Below, one piece after another: positions 39,574 through 48,455 of a stretch of 49,156 nucleotides of DNA. Both the position numbers and the translations under genes were made by a program. Position 1 is the first letter of the stretch, and every line of letters starts with the position of its first letter. The notes under the pieces were generated by a model that had not been told where the DNA came from, ran no database searches, and was given only the letters and a program-made list of their open reading frames with translations. Origin of the DNA: Gemmatimonadota bacterium (GTDB lineage Bacteria > Gemmatimonadota > Gemmatimonadetes > Gemmatimonadales > GWC2-71-9); contig QHTK01000064.1 in the NCBI GenBank assembly GCA_003220795.1, positions 1 to 49,156 on the forward strand. The letters are read 5' to 3'.

Positions 39574-40317
39574 ATGTGCCCGCGGCGTGCGGTTCCTCCG
39601 ATCATCTTCTGCGGCATGCTCGCCGCGGCGTGCACGCCGTCGGCGGCGCCGGGGACGCCGCATCCGGCGGGAGATCCGGCCAACGGCCGGTCGGCGTCAG
39701 AAACGGTGACGGTCCGGGACCCGCAGCTCGAGCAGCGGATCGCGCGGCTCGAGCTGCGGCTGCTCGAGCGCGATGCGCAGCTCGAGGAGCTACAGGCCCG
39801 GCTGGACGAGGCGAGACGGGAGGTCGTGCGGGCGATGGCGAAACTGCAGACGCTCGCCAGCCGGGCCGAGGCCGCCTCCGCCATGGCCGAGGCGGAGATC
39901 GCGCTGCAGTCGCTCAAGACCGCCGCCGCACCGCTGGCGGCGCAGGAGACCGGCCAGGCCACGCAGCTGCTGCGGCAGAGCAGCGTGGAATTCAACAAGC
40001 AGAATTATGGCGGCGCCCTGTACCTCGCCAACCAGGCGAAGAGCGTCGTCGGGGCGAGCCGGAGCGGCGCGAGTGGCGTGCGCGGACCCCTGCGGCCCGG
40101 GGAAGTGCTGTTCGCGCTGCCGCTCCGTCTCGAGACGGTGAACCGGAGCAACGTGCGGGTGGGACCAGGCGCGGGCTACGCCGTGGCGTTCACACTCGAA
40201 ACGGGGGCGCCGGTCGTCGGCTATTCATACGCCGACCAGTGGGTGCACATCGGCGACGAGGCCGGGCGGAGCGGCTGGATGTTCCAGACGCTGGTGGGCC
40301 GGCGGCAGACACGGTAA
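39574..40317 (+). CDS. Coiled-coil lipoprotein with C-terminal SH3 domain
   Basis: ATG 39574 starts a 247-residue protein with a lipoprotein signal (lipobox LAAAC, Cys about 20). Residues about 45-125 form a coiled coil (LEQRIARLELRLLERDAQLE). A helical stretch with NYGGALYLANQAKSVVG follows, then residues about 178-245 form a bacterial SH3b domain (ETVNRSNVRVGPGAGYAVAF, SYADQWVHIGDEAGRSGWMF). SH3b domains often bind peptidoglycan. It would be anchored in a membrane and reach into the cell wall. CAAGTT seven bases before the ATG is a weak -10 candidate. It is convergent with the diguanylate cyclase gene, with eight bases between them. Confidence 0.88.
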   Translation: MCPRRAVPPIIFCGMLAAACTPSAAPGTPHPAGDPANGRSASETVTVRDPQLEQRIARLELRLLERDAQLEELQARLDEARREVVRAMAKLQTLASRAEAASAMAEAEIALQSLKTAAAPLAAQETGQATQLLRQSSVEFNKQNYGGALYLANQAKSVVGASRSGASGVRGPLRPGEVLFALPLRLETVNRSNVRVGPGAGYAVAFTLETGAPVVGYSYADQWVHIGDEAGRSGWMFQTLVGRRQTR

Positions 40318-40325
40318 CACGCCCT

Positions 40326-41999
40326 TCAAGGTGGGGAGGCGCTCTTTGCCGCTCCGCTGGCGCGCACCACGCGGTCGCGCCCTTCCCGCTTGGCGCGGTA
40401 TAGAGCTCCGTCGGCGGCGGCGATCATGGACTCCGGCGAATCGCCGTGCGTCGGGAACTCGGCGACGCCGACGCTGAGCGTGATCGTGCCGGCGGCCAGA
40501 CCTTCCGCTGCCACGCGGGCGCGAATGCGCTCCGCCGTCTCGGCCGCTTCTTCCCCGCCGGTCTCGGGCAACAGCACGACGAACTCTTCGCCTCCGTAAC
40601 GAACCACACAATCTACCTCGCGCGTCGAGTCGCGCAGCGCCCGGGCCACCTTGATGAGCATCTCGTCTCCCGCAAGGTGACCGAACGCGTCGTTGTATTC
40701 CTTGAAGTGATCGATGTCCGCCATCAGCAGCGCGCAGCGGTGCTCCAGGCGCCGCGAACGGCGGATCTCGTTGGCGAGCGTCTCCATCAGATACCGCCGG
40801 TTGTAGAGCCCGGTCAGGTCGTCGGTGACCGACAGACGCTCGAGCTCGCGGCGTCCGTCCCGCAGCCGGGCGACCATGTCGTTGAACACCTCGGTGAGCG
40901 AGCCGACCTCGCCGCCACTCACGACCGGGAGATCGACGGCGAGATCGCCGGCGGCCACCTTCGCTGCCCCGGTCGTCAGCCGATCGAGCGGGCGCACGAT
41001 CAGCACGCCCAAGAGGTACGCCAGCAGGCCGACGCCAAGCAACAGCGCCGCGACGATCAGGACCGTCAGATTGCGAAGGCGCGTGGCCTGACGGTACGCC
41101 GTCTCCCCCGGGATCGTCGCCACCACCGCCCACGAGAGGCGCGGCACCGGCTCCAGCGTCCCCACGGTCTCCTCTCCCTCGAACCCGCGGTACCGGACCG
41201 CGCTGCCCGCCCGGTCGAACAGCAACCTGACGCTTTCCGGCGGCAGCCTGGCGGCCATGGGCGCCGCGCCGCCTGATCCGGAACCCGCGAGCAACGTGCC
41301 GTCGGCCGTCACGACGATCATGCCTCCCGGGCCGCCCGCGGCGAAGCGCCGGCTGATCTGTTGAACCGCGCGGAGGTTGAGTTTCGCGGTCAGCGCCCCG
41401 ATGAGGCGTCCGCTGGACGGGTAGATCGGGACGGCCACGATCATCACGGGCTGGCGCGTAGCGGGGTTGCGATACGGCTCGCCGACGACGGCGTTGTCGA
41501 TCTTCAAGACGCGCAGCCAGTCCGGCGGCAGCGCGACGGTGTCCGCTCCAGCTGCGCTCGCGCTCGTGGCCACCACCCGGGCGCCCGGGTCGACGACTAC
41601 GAGCTCTTCGTAGTCGGCGAAGCGATCACGCACCGAGTTGAGATAGTCGCGCAGCCGGCCGTACGCCGGACCCTGCCGCACCGGCTCTCCCCCCTTTGGG
41701 GTCCGTGGGATGCGCTCGAGGTTCTCCGACACTTCGTAGGAGCTGGCGAACACCCGAAGATCGTATAGCCGCTCCTTGAGCCACAGATCCAGCTCGCGAG
41801 ACGCCTGGGCGGAGAGGCTGTGCTGCTCGCCCGTGATCTTCTCGGTGAGCGAGCGCTGACTGTGGACGTAGGAGACCCAGACTGTGGCGAGCGACGGAAT
41901 GAGCGTGGCCAGGACCGCGAACGCGAGCAGCTTGTTGCGGATGCTCTCGAGCCCCAGGGCACGCAGGCCCTTCGAGACGGTCCGCTCCCAGGTGCGCAC
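40326..41999 (-). CDS. Membrane diguanylate cyclase with dCache-like sensor, HAMP and GGDEF
   Basis: The 557-residue protein has a transmembrane helix at about 22-45, a periplasmic Cache-like sensor (about 50-300; ASRELDLWLKERLYDLRVFA, VVGEPYRNPATRQPVMIVAV), a second helix (about 308-332), a HAMP domain (VIVRPLDRLTTGAAKVAAGD) and a GGDEF domain beginning LSVTDDLTGLYNRRYLMETL. The active site is GGEEF at 469-473, and an inhibitory RxxD site (REVD, 460-463) lies five residues before it. It should therefore make c-di-GMP and be subject to product inhibition. The start is one base from the DinB stop, so they form an operon. The signal bound by the Cache domain is unknown. Confidence 0.95.
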   Translation of the reverse strand: MRTWERTVSKGLRALGLESIRNKLLAFAVLATLIPSLATVWVSYVHSQRSLTEKITGEQHSLSAQASRELDLWLKERLYDLRVFASSYEVSENLERIPRTPKGGEPVRQGPAYGRLRDYLNSVRDRFADYEELVVVDPGARVVATSASAAGADTVALPPDWLRVLKIDNAVVGEPYRNPATRQPVMIVAVPIYPSSGRLIGALTAKLNLRAVQQISRRFAAGGPGGMIVVTADGTLLAGSGSGGAAPMAARLPPESVRLLFDRAGSAVRYRGFEGEETVGTLEPVPRLSWAVVATIPGETAYRQATRLRNLTVLIVAALLLGVGLLAYLLGVLIVRPLDRLTTGAAKVAAGDLAVDLPVVSGGEVGSLTEVFNDMVARLRDGRRELERLSVTDDLTGLYNRRYLMETLANEIRRSRRLEHRCALLMADIDHFKEYNDAFGHLAGDEMLIKVARALRDSTREVDCVVRYGGEEFVVLLPETGGEEAAETAERIRARVAAEGLAAGTITLSVGVAEFPTHGDSPESMIAAADGALYRAKREGRDRVVRASGAAKSASPP

Positions 42000-42000
42000 G

Positions 42001-42513
42001 CTAGGGCCGGAACCCTTGCTCGTCGGCGGACGGCCCGTAGATCGCCGGCACCGGCACGTCGTTCATCCGCAAATACACCGTCAGCTGCCCGCGGTGGTGC
42101 ACCAGATGGTTCAGCACGTTGCGGTAGACGTCGCGCTTCGTCTTGGTCCACATGGTGCGTCCGCCGTACTTGAACGTCCACGGCTTGACGAACTCGGCGT
42201 CGCTCGTGGCCGTCAGGGCCTTGCGGGTGGCCTGCACGTTGCGATCGAGCAGGTCCAGGATCTCCTTGCCGGTCTCTAGGATTACGGGCTGGAACGGCGG
42301 TCCCCCGGGCGGGGCGATATCGAGCTCGTCCAGGGTCACGGCGTTCAGCGCCCAGCTGGGCAGCTCGGCGAGCAGCGTCGCGAGCCGACCGAGCGGCATC
42401 GACTTCGGGTGCGGCTTCCAGGCCGCCTTGCCGGTGGGCACACGCTCGAGCGCGCGGCGGGTCGACGCCATCTCTTCGTCGAACTCGGGGATCAGCGTTT
42501 GGGCAATGGGCAC
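42001..42513 (-). CDS. DinB-superfamily protein
   Basis: GGAGGCGAG lies seven bases before ATG 42513. The 170-residue four-helix bundle has [57 protein letters not shown] and [20 protein letters not shown]. The C-terminal metal ligands HHRGQ are present, but the first ligand, usually His in LA.H.AEL, is Leu here. Metal binding and any thiol transferase activity may therefore be reduced or changed. The function of most DinB proteins is unknown; many are stress-induced thiol-dependent enzymes. It is upstream of the diguanylate cyclase gene with a one-base gap and divergent from msrB. Confidence 0.88.
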   Translation of the reverse strand: MPIAQTLIPEFDEEMASTRRALERVPTGKAAWKPHPKSMPLGRLATLLAELPSWALNAVTLDELDIAPPGGPPFQPVILETGKEILDLLDRNVQATRKALTATSDAEFVKPWTFKYGGRTMWTKTKRDVYRNVLNHLVHHRGQLTVYLRMNDVPVPAIYGPSADEQGFRP

Positions 42514-42627
42514 GACTCGCCTCCGTCAGACCGAGCCGCCAAGCTTAGCGCCGCGCCGCCCCCTGTTGCAAGGCAACCACAGCGGCGTCCGCGACGTACC
42601 TTTCAGCGTACCCACGGAGTGAGGCTT

Positions 42628-43188
42628 ATGTTGCAAAACGCCTTGGTGCTGTTCGGTCTCGCCGGTTTCGGGCTGGCGGGCGCGCTCCACGCCCAGACTC
42701 GGGAGGCGACGCCCCGATTGACCGGCAAGCCGAGCGACGCCGCACTACGCCGCGCCCTGACCCCACTGCAGTACGACGTCACACAGAACGCCGCCACCGA
42801 GCCGGCGTTCCATAACGAGTACTGGGACAACCACCGTCCCGGCATCTACGTGGACGTCGTTTCGGGTGAGCCCTTGTTCAGCTCGCTCGACAAATTCGAT
42901 TCGGGCACCGGATGGCCGAGCTTTACACGGCCGCTGGAGCAGGCGAGCGTCCGCCAGCACACCGACCGGTCGCTCTTCATGGTGCGGATCGAGGTCCGCT
43001 CCGCGGGCGCCGATTCCCACTTGGGGCACGTGTTCGACGACGGCCCGCCGCCCACCGGCTTGCGTTACTGTATCAACTCGGCGGCGCTCCGGTTCATTCC
43101 GGTCGAGCGGCTCAAGGCGGAAGGGTACGAGAAATACCTGGCCCTGTTCGCGCGGTCTGGTCCCGCCGATTCGACCCGCCGGCCGTAA
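42628..43188 (+). CDS. msrB: Secreted peptide-methionine (R)-S-oxide reductase
   Basis: ATG 42628 follows GGAG and yields a 186-residue protein with a signal peptide ([19 protein letters not shown]). The MsrB domain is complete: [47 protein letters not shown] (93-99), the [10 protein letters not shown] motif, and catalytic Cys148 in [11 protein letters not shown]. The zinc-binding CxxC pairs of some MsrB proteins are absent, as in the zinc-free subgroup. It repairs oxidised methionine in envelope proteins. It is divergent from the DinB-cyclase operon, with a GTTGC-AAG-GCAAC hairpin (42565-42577) between them, and is followed by a Tat-exported amidase gene 29 bases later. Confidence 0.95.
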   Translation: MLQNALVLFGLAGFGLAGALHAQTREATPRLTGKPSDAALRRALTPLQYDVTQNAATEPAFHNEYWDNHRPGIYVDVVSGEPLFSSLDKFDSGTGWPSFTRPLEQASVRQHTDRSLFMVRIEVRSAGADSHLGHVFDDGPPPTGLRYCINSAALRFIPVERLKAEGYEKYLALFARSGPADSTRRP

Positions 43189-43217
43189 CGGCGGCACTCT
43201 TCCCCTCGAGGCGTGGC

Positions 43218-44876
43218 ATGTCGCCTGTCACCGAACGGATCACGCGTCGTGAGTTCCTGGAGCTGGGTGCCGGGGCGGGGCTCGCCTGCATGGCGGGCGC
43301 GGCGTGCCGTACCGCCGGGCCGGTCGGCCCGGCGCGCGGTTTGGCCGGTCCGGCGATCCCTCCGTTCGCGCTTCAGGAGGCGACTCTTGCGGATCTCGCG
43401 CGGGGGATAGAGAGCGGCAAGTACACCGCCCACTCCCTGTGCGAATACTATCTGGCCCGCATCGACGACCTGGACCGCCGGGGCCCGACGCTGCGCTCCG
43501 TCATCGAGACCAATCCCGACGCACTCCGCATCGCCCGAGAGCTCGATGCCGAGCGGAAGACGAAGGGCCCCCGTGGCCCCCTGCACGGAATACCGATTCT
43601 GGTCAAGGACAACATCGCCACGGCCGACCGGATGGCCACCACCGCGGGCTCGCTGGCGCTCGTCGGCGCGAGGCCGCGGGCGGACGCCGCTATCGCCGCC
43701 CGGCTGCGCGCCGCGGGAGCCGTCATGCTCGGGAAGGCGAACCTCTCCGAATGGGCCAACTTCCGATCCAACAGCTCGTCCAGCGGGTGGAGCGCGCGGG
43801 GAGGCCAATGCAAGAATCCGTACGTACTGGACCGCAGCCCCTGCGGCTCGAGCTCGGGCACCGCGGCCGCGATCGCCGCAAACTTCGCCGCGGTGGGCGT
43901 CGGCACCGAGACCGACGGCTCGATCGTCTGCCCGGCGGCGGCGTGCTCGCTCGTCGGGATCAAGCCGACGTTGGGCCTGGTCTCGCGCGCGGGCATCGTG
44001 CCGATCGCCCACAGTCAGGACACCGCGGGGCCGATGGCCCGCACGGTGCGCGACGCCGCCATCCTGCTCGGCGCCCTGGCCGGTCCGGATCCCAGAGACT
44101 CGGCGACCGCCGCGGCGCCCGCCCAAGTTCCCGACTACACCCGATTCCTCGACGCCAACGGGCTCGCCGGGGCGCGGCTCGGGGTCGCGCGCACCAAGCT
44201 GTTCGGCTACCACGCGGCGACCGATGCGCTCGTCACTCAGGCGATCGACGTGCTGCGCCGGGCCGGCGCCGTGATCGTCGATCCTGCGGAAATTCCCCAC
44301 CTCGGCGAGTACGACGACGCCGAGCTCACGGTGCTGCTGTACGAGTTCAAGGCGGATGTGAATCGCTATCTCGCCGAGTTCGCTCCGGGTGCGCCAGTGA
44401 AGACGCTGCAGGACGTCATTGAGTTCAACGAGCGGAATAAAGAGCGGGAGATGCCCTACTTCGGGCAGGAGCTGTTCCTCAAGGCGCAGGACAAAGGATC
44501 GCTCAGCGATCAGGCCTACCGCGATGCGCTCGACAAGTGCCGCAAGCTCGCGCGCGAGGACGGGCTCCAGGCGATCCTAGACCGGGAGAAGCTGGACGCT
44601 CTCGTAGCGCCCACCGGGAATCCGCCGTGGCCGATCGACCTGATCAACGGCGACCACTTTCTGGGAGGGAGCTCCACTCCGGCCGCGGTCGCGGGCTTTC
44701 CCCACGTGACCGTGCCGGCGGGCTACGTCTCCGGGTTGCCGGTAGGCGTGTCGTTCATCGGCGCGCCGTGGAGCGAGGGCACGCTGGTCAGGCTGGCTTA
44801 CGCGTACGAGCAGGCGACAACGCTGCGCCGCCCGCCGCGCTTTCTACCTACGATGACTGTGTCGACGAGCGGTTGA
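43218..44876 (+). CDS. Tat-exported amidase (amidase signature family), probable lipoprotein
   Basis: ATG 43218 gives 552 residues starting with a twin-arginine signal (TRREFLELG, Arg10-Arg11) and a lipobox (AGAAC, Cys30). The amidase signature is complete: LVKDNI with catalytic Lys, GSSSGTAAAIAANFAAVGVG with the Ser nucleophile and cis-Ser, GTETDGSIVCPAA, and GIKPTLGLVSRAGIVPIAHS. It resembles peptide or aryl amidases and glutamyl-tRNA amidotransferase A subunits, but the Tat signal excludes the latter role. It should hydrolyse an amide in the periplasm. It probably shares a transcript with msrB and is convergent with a small lipoprotein gene. Confidence 0.93.
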   Translation: MSPVTERITRREFLELGAGAGLACMAGAACRTAGPVGPARGLAGPAIPPFALQEATLADLARGIESGKYTAHSLCEYYLARIDDLDRRGPTLRSVIETNPDALRIARELDAERKTKGPRGPLHGIPILVKDNIATADRMATTAGSLALVGARPRADAAIAARLRAAGAVMLGKANLSEWANFRSNSSSSGWSARGGQCKNPYVLDRSPCGSSSGTAAAIAANFAAVGVGTETDGSIVCPAAACSLVGIKPTLGLVSRAGIVPIAHSQDTAGPMARTVRDAAILLGALAGPDPRDSATAAAPAQVPDYTRFLDANGLAGARLGVARTKLFGYHAATDALVTQAIDVLRRAGAVIVDPAEIPHLGEYDDAELTVLLYEFKADVNRYLAEFAPGAPVKTLQDVIEFNERNKEREMPYFGQELFLKAQDKGSLSDQAYRDALDKCRKLAREDGLQAILDREKLDALVAPTGNPPWPIDLINGDHFLGGSSTPAAVAGFPHVTVPAGYVSGLPVGVSFIGAPWSEGTLVRLAYAYEQATTLRRPPRFLPTMTVSTSG

Positions 44877-44885
44877 GCCGGGCCC

Positions 44886-45437
44886 TCACCACACGTGTGA
44901 CAGTTGCAGCTTCAGCGCGACAGTGCGAAGCAACGACCACTCCCCGACCGGACGGATGTCGTCGTCCGAATCGAGTGCGAGACCGATGTCGTACGGCGCG
45001 CCGTACACCGTCGCCTGGGCGAAGCGCCACAGCTGTCGCTGGTGGGCGATCCAGATCGCATTCTCCCCGACCGTCGGGATCCGGTTGCCGTGCGGTGCGA
45101 AGAACGTGATGTACAGCCGCTTCGGCTGGCCGCCGCCCACGAGCACCGAATCGACGGCGATCTTCGCTTCGTAGGCATCGGGGGGTCCCTCGTCACGGAA
45201 CAGCGCTCGCATGAGCCACCCGCCGCGCTGCTCGTACAGATTGGCCCGCTCCACTTTCTCGAGCCTTCCCGCCACCACGTAGTGGGCGTCGATCAGCCGC
45301 TCGCCCAGGATGCGATCGCGCGACGCGGGCAGCAGCGTGAGCCGGTCGTGCGCCCACTGCGACGATCCGGTCGCGCAGGAGGCGAGCAGTGCAGCGAGCG
45401 CCGCGCGGGCGCCGACGTTGGTGCGGACTCTGATCAT
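44886..45437 (-). CDS. Lipoprotein of unknown function
   Basis: With ATG 45437 the 183-residue product has a lipoprotein signal (GARAALAALLASC, Cys about 21). The mature part is probably beta-rich: HYVVAGRLEKVERANLYEQR, AKIAVDSVLVGG, RLYITFFAPHGNRIPTVGEN, AIWIAHQRQLWRFAQATVYG. I do not recognise a family; the alternation of strands and a V..AI pattern recalls NTR-like (TIMP-like) domains, but this is weak. Upstream ATGs (45458, 45470) are possible. It is convergent with the amidase gene, with nine bases between. Confidence 0.7.
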   Translation of the reverse strand: MIRVRTNVGARAALAALLASCATGSSQWAHDRLTLLPASRDRILGERLIDAHYVVAGRLEKVERANLYEQRGGWLMRALFRDEGPPDAYEAKIAVDSVLVGGGQPKRLYITFFAPHGNRIPTVGENAIWIAHQRQLWRFAQATVYGAPYDIGLALDSDDDIRPVGEWSLLRTVALKLQLSHVW

Positions 45438-45626
45438 GGCGGAGACAGTCCATCGCATAACCCTTGCCATCGTGGAACGTGGCTGACGCGGCGCGGGCTC
45501 CGGACCGACTGTTGCGTGGCTGCAGCAGGTCGAATTTCGCCCGCTGCGCTTGGGTTTCCACGCCAGTAGCGGAGGAGACACAACCCATTAGGCTTGGCCC
45601 CGACGCCTTAGCTCAAGGGGGAGCCC
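45438..45626. other. Divergent intergenic gap, no recognised feature
   Basis: This 189-base gap separates the lipoprotein and cupin genes. I see no hairpin or clear promoter box beyond a purine-rich ribosome site (AAGGGGGAG) for the cupin gene. Confidence 0.5.
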
Positions 45627-45983
45627 GTGTGGTACCGCTGGGCCGATGTGCCGAAGGAGCAGTTGTCCGAGCGGCTGTCGCGCCGCCTGATCACCGGGGA
45701 CCGCGTGATGCTGGCGCATGTGTACCTGAAGCGGGGGTGTGTCGTGCCCAAGCACGCGCACGAGAACGAGCAGTTTACCTACATCCTCGAAGGCGCGCTG
45801 CGGTTTCTCATTGGGGAAGACGGCAGTCAGGAAGTCGTCGTGCGGGCGGGCGAAGTGCTGCATCTCGCGTCAAACGTGCCGCACGAAGCCCACGCCCTCG
45901 AGGACACGCTCGACATGGACGTGTTCTCGCCGCCACGCGAAGACTGGCTCAAGGGGACCGACGCCTATTTGCGGGGGACGTGA
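45627..45983 (+). CDS. Cupin-domain protein
   Basis: GTG 45627 follows a strong AAGGGGGAG. The 118-residue protein is a single cupin barrel: motif 1 VVPKHAHENEQFTYILEGAL with the metal-binding His, His, Glu set, and motif 2 AGEVLHLASNVPHEAHALED with the second His. It probably binds a metal and either performs a small-molecule reaction or acts as a storage domain. Its 3' end overlaps the Rieske gene tail to tail by 19 bases. The association suggests a role in aromatic or other catabolism but no substrate is evident. Confidence 0.9.
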   Translation: MWYRWADVPKEQLSERLSRRLITGDRVMLAHVYLKRGCVVPKHAHENEQFTYILEGALRFLIGEDGSQEVVVRAGEVLHLASNVPHEAHALEDTLDMDVFSPPREDWLKGTDAYLRGT

Positions 45984-47095
45984 CCGAGCGCTTGCAGGAA
46001 CTCGCGGTCCCAGGCCGCGGCGATTCCCTCACGTGTCGAGTAAGGCCCCGGCACGTACGCCCGCGAGGTGATACCGGCGTGGCTTTGCTCGCAGATGTGC
46101 CAGTCCTGGCGGTTGGTCTCGTCCCAGAACCGCACCGCATCGTCGGGATCGAACCCTGGTGCGGCGAACGAGTCGGGGTGGAACAGCCAGTCGCACGTGA
46201 TGCGCGTCCGCCCCGGGCCGTCGGGCCAGAGGGTGTGGAACATCACGTAGTCCGGGTGGAGGGAGAGCAGCAGGTTCGGGAAGATCGAGTAGAAGTAGAC
46301 GCGGTTCAGATCCTCGGCGGGAAGCCGGCCGACCGGCGCCCCGCAGGCGCGCCCGCTCAGCGTGAGGCTGCCGCCCTCCTTCGTAATCACCATATAGCCG
46401 CCCAGGAACGGCCCATCGATCAGGTCGTTCTCACCGCTGGTGTAGGGGGTAAGCTTCGCGAGCCCGGGGTGGATGACGGGGCAGTGCAGGCATTCGGAGT
46501 AATTCTGGAAGATCAGCTTCCAGTTGGCCGCGACGTCGTAGTCGACCCGGCGCGCGGCCCTCAGGGCGGAGAGGTTGAAGCGGCTGAACCGCCCGGCGAC
46601 CGGCGCGAAGGCCTGTGCGAACGGCTCGGGGGCCCCCGCGAGGTTGACGAAAACGAAGCCCTCCCAGGTCTCGAGCGGTACGGCATGGAGCGGGTAATCG
46701 CGCTTGTCGAACCCCTGGACCTCGCTCATGTGGGGCGCGCCGATCAGCTGCCCGTCGATGGTGTAGGTCCAGGCGTGATAGGGGCACTGGATCGTTTCCG
46801 AGAACCGACCGCGCGGCTCCTCGCACAGCCGGGTGCCGCGGTGGCGGCATACGTTGTAGAACGCCCGTAGGGCGCCGTCACGCCCCCGGACCACGATCAC
46901 GCTCTCGCCGGCGATGGTGCGCAGCAGGTAGTCGCCGGCCGCGGGGATCTCGGCCGCGCGCCCCACGCAGATCCAGCGCGCGGTGAAGATGCGCTCCCGC
47001 TCCTCGGCGTAGATCTCGGCCAACGTGTAATAACGGCCCGGGAGCGTGCGCTGGCCCTGCTGGTAGGCTTGGGTGGCTTTGACGAAGTTGGACAT
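45965..47095 (-). CDS. Rieske non-haem iron oxygenase, ring-hydroxylating alpha subunit type
   Basis: The 376-residue protein has an N-terminal Rieske domain with C83-x-H85 and C104-x2-H107 (CRHRGTRL, CPYHAWTY), which binds a 2Fe-2S cluster. The catalytic domain has NWKLIFQNYSECLHCPVIHP, where Glu201, His204 and His209 form an E-x2-H-x4-H iron site; a further Asp in QDWH or WDET may complete it. The usual Asp that bridges the two sites is not obvious. Such oxygenases hydroxylate or demethylate aromatic rings, amines or betaines; members of this shorter group include choline, carnitine and glycine-betaine monooxygenases. It needs a separate reductase, which is not present here. The MFS transporter gene upstream may import its substrate. 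Confidence 0.93.
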   Translation of the reverse strand: MSNFVKATQAYQQGQRTLPGRYYTLAEIYAEERERIFTARWICVGRAAEIPAAGDYLLRTIAGESVIVVRGRDGALRAFYNVCRHRGTRLCEEPRGRFSETIQCPYHAWTYTIDGQLIGAPHMSEVQGFDKRDYPLHAVPLETWEGFVFVNLAGAPEPFAQAFAPVAGRFSRFNLSALRAARRVDYDVAANWKLIFQNYSECLHCPVIHPGLAKLTPYTSGENDLIDGPFLGGYMVITKEGGSLTLSGRACGAPVGRLPAEDLNRVYFYSIFPNLLLSLHPDYVMFHTLWPDGPGRTRITCDWLFHPDSFAAPGFDPDDAVRFWDETNRQDWHICEQSHAGITSRAYVPGPYSTREGIAAAWDREFLQALGHVPRK

Positions 47096-47136
47096 CAGGT
47101 CAAGTCATCGACGGTATGGTAGTGTACCTCCGAGAT

Positions 47137-47245
47137 TATGAGGGACTCAAGTCCCAACTCGGCGCCAGCGCGTCCTGAAGGACGCAGGAAGGCCAGCGTC
47201 CTTTAGGACGCCCCACGGGCCGAGCAGGGACTTCAGTCCCTCATA
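47137..47245. repeat. REP element D (paired, head-to-head)
   Basis: The element has the same four-hairpin order as element C: GGGACT-CA-AGTCCC (47142-47155), GCGTCCT-GA-AGGACGC (47170-47185), GCGTCCT-TT-AGGACGC (47196-47211) and GGGACT-TC-AGTCCC (47227-47240). Its outer ends form an 11-bp perfect inverted repeat (TATGAGGGACT at 47137-47147). It fills the gap between the MFS and Rieske genes and reaches into the stop codon of the MFS gene. Confidence 0.92.
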
Positions 47246-48455
47246 CTCCCGAGGACGCGTGGCCCCTGCCGAACGCCACCCCCCGGCGCTCCCGGCCGAG
47301 CAGCGCGACGACGGCGCCGAGCGCGAACACGGTCGCGGCCGAGAACGCCATCGACCGCGCGTAGCTCGAGCCGACGGCGAAGAGCGCCTGCACGTGCGGC
47401 AGCTTGCTGGCGATTGCCACGCCGCACTGGTAGGCGAAACCCGGGAGGAAGCCACGCACGGCATCGGGGGACAGCTCGGTGATGTGGGCCGGGATGACGC
47501 CCCACGCTCCCTGCACGAAGAACTGCATAATGAAGGCGCCCGCGACGAGCAGGGGCAAGGACGGCGCAAACGCCCAGATGGGGATCGCCAGCACGGCGCC
47601 GAGCAGGGCGAGCGCGATGGTGCGCCGGCGGCCCAGGCGGTCGGAGTACAGGCCGCACAGGATCCCGCCGGTGAGCGCGCCGACTTGCGAGAACGCGGTC
47701 AGCGCGGCGCGCTTGGTCGGGCTGAAGCCCCAGTCGCGCTGCAGGAAGGTCGGGTACATGTCCTGGGTGCCGTGCGACACCATGTTCATCATCGCCATCA
47801 GGACGGTCAGATAAAGGAACACCTTCCAGTTCGCGGCGATGGCGCGGCCGAGCCCGAGCCAGTTGTCGTGCCGGGTCTGTTGCCACACCTCGGACTCCCG
47901 CACGCGGGCCCGCACGAACAGAGCGAGCAAGGCCGGCAGACCGCCGATGAAAAAGAGCGGCCGCCAGCCCCAATGGGGGTATACCAAGAAGTAGCACAGC
48001 GCCGCGAGCAGATAGCCCAGCGCGTAGCCCTGCTGCAGCAGCCCGGAGATCACGCCGCGATAGCGGGGCGAGACTTTCTCCATGACGAGCGATGCCCCCA
48101 CGCCCCACTCTGCTCCCATCCCGATCCCGAACAGCGCGCGCAATACGAGGAACGTCGTATAGCTCTGGGCGAGCCCGGAGAACACCTCGATCACGGAGTA
48201 GAACACCAGGTCCGCCATCAACGGGATCTTGCGGCCGTAGCGGTCGGCGATCAGCCCGAAGATGAACGCGCCGACCGGTCGGAACACGAGCGTGAGGGTG
48301 AGCGTGAACGCGATGTCCGCGTCCGAGTGCCCGAAGTCCTTCGCGATGGCCGTGAGCGTCATCACGACCAGGAAGAAATCGAACGCGTCGAGCGTCCAGC
48401 CGAGGAAGCCGGCGACGACGGCCGCGCGCTGGTCGTCGCGCGCCGGGGCGGTCAC
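47241..48455 (-). CDS. MFS transporter, NanT/sialate-lactate symporter-like
   Basis: GTG 48455 overlaps the upstream stop (GTGA) and begins a natural MFS N-terminus, VTAPARDDQRAAVVAGFLGW then TLDAFDFFLVVMTLTAIAKD; the frame continues upstream but without sense. The 404 residues form twelve helices. Family motif ADRYGRKIPLMADLVFYS lies after helix 2, MGAEWGVGASLVMEKVSPRY follows helix 4, and YSDRLGRRRTIALALLGA repeats the motif in the second half. The sequence resembles sialic acid or carboxylate proton symporters. Its TGA stop lies inside the edge of REP element D. With the Rieske enzyme it may form a substrate uptake and oxidation unit. Confidence 0.9.
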   Translation of the reverse strand: MTAPARDDQRAAVVAGFLGWTLDAFDFFLVVMTLTAIAKDFGHSDADIAFTLTLTLVFRPVGAFIFGLIADRYGRKIPLMADLVFYSVIEVFSGLAQSYTTFLVLRALFGIGMGAEWGVGASLVMEKVSPRYRGVISGLLQQGYALGYLLAALCYFLVYPHWGWRPLFFIGGLPALLALFVRARVRESEVWQQTRHDNWLGLGRAIAANWKVFLYLTVLMAMMNMVSHGTQDMYPTFLQRDWGFSPTKRAALTAFSQVGALTGGILCGLYSDRLGRRRTIALALLGAVLAIPIWAFAPSLPLLVAGAFIMQFFVQGAWGVIPAHITELSPDAVRGFLPGFAYQCGVAIASKLPHVQALFAVGSSYARSMAFSAATVFALGAVVALLGRERRGVAFGRGHASSGV

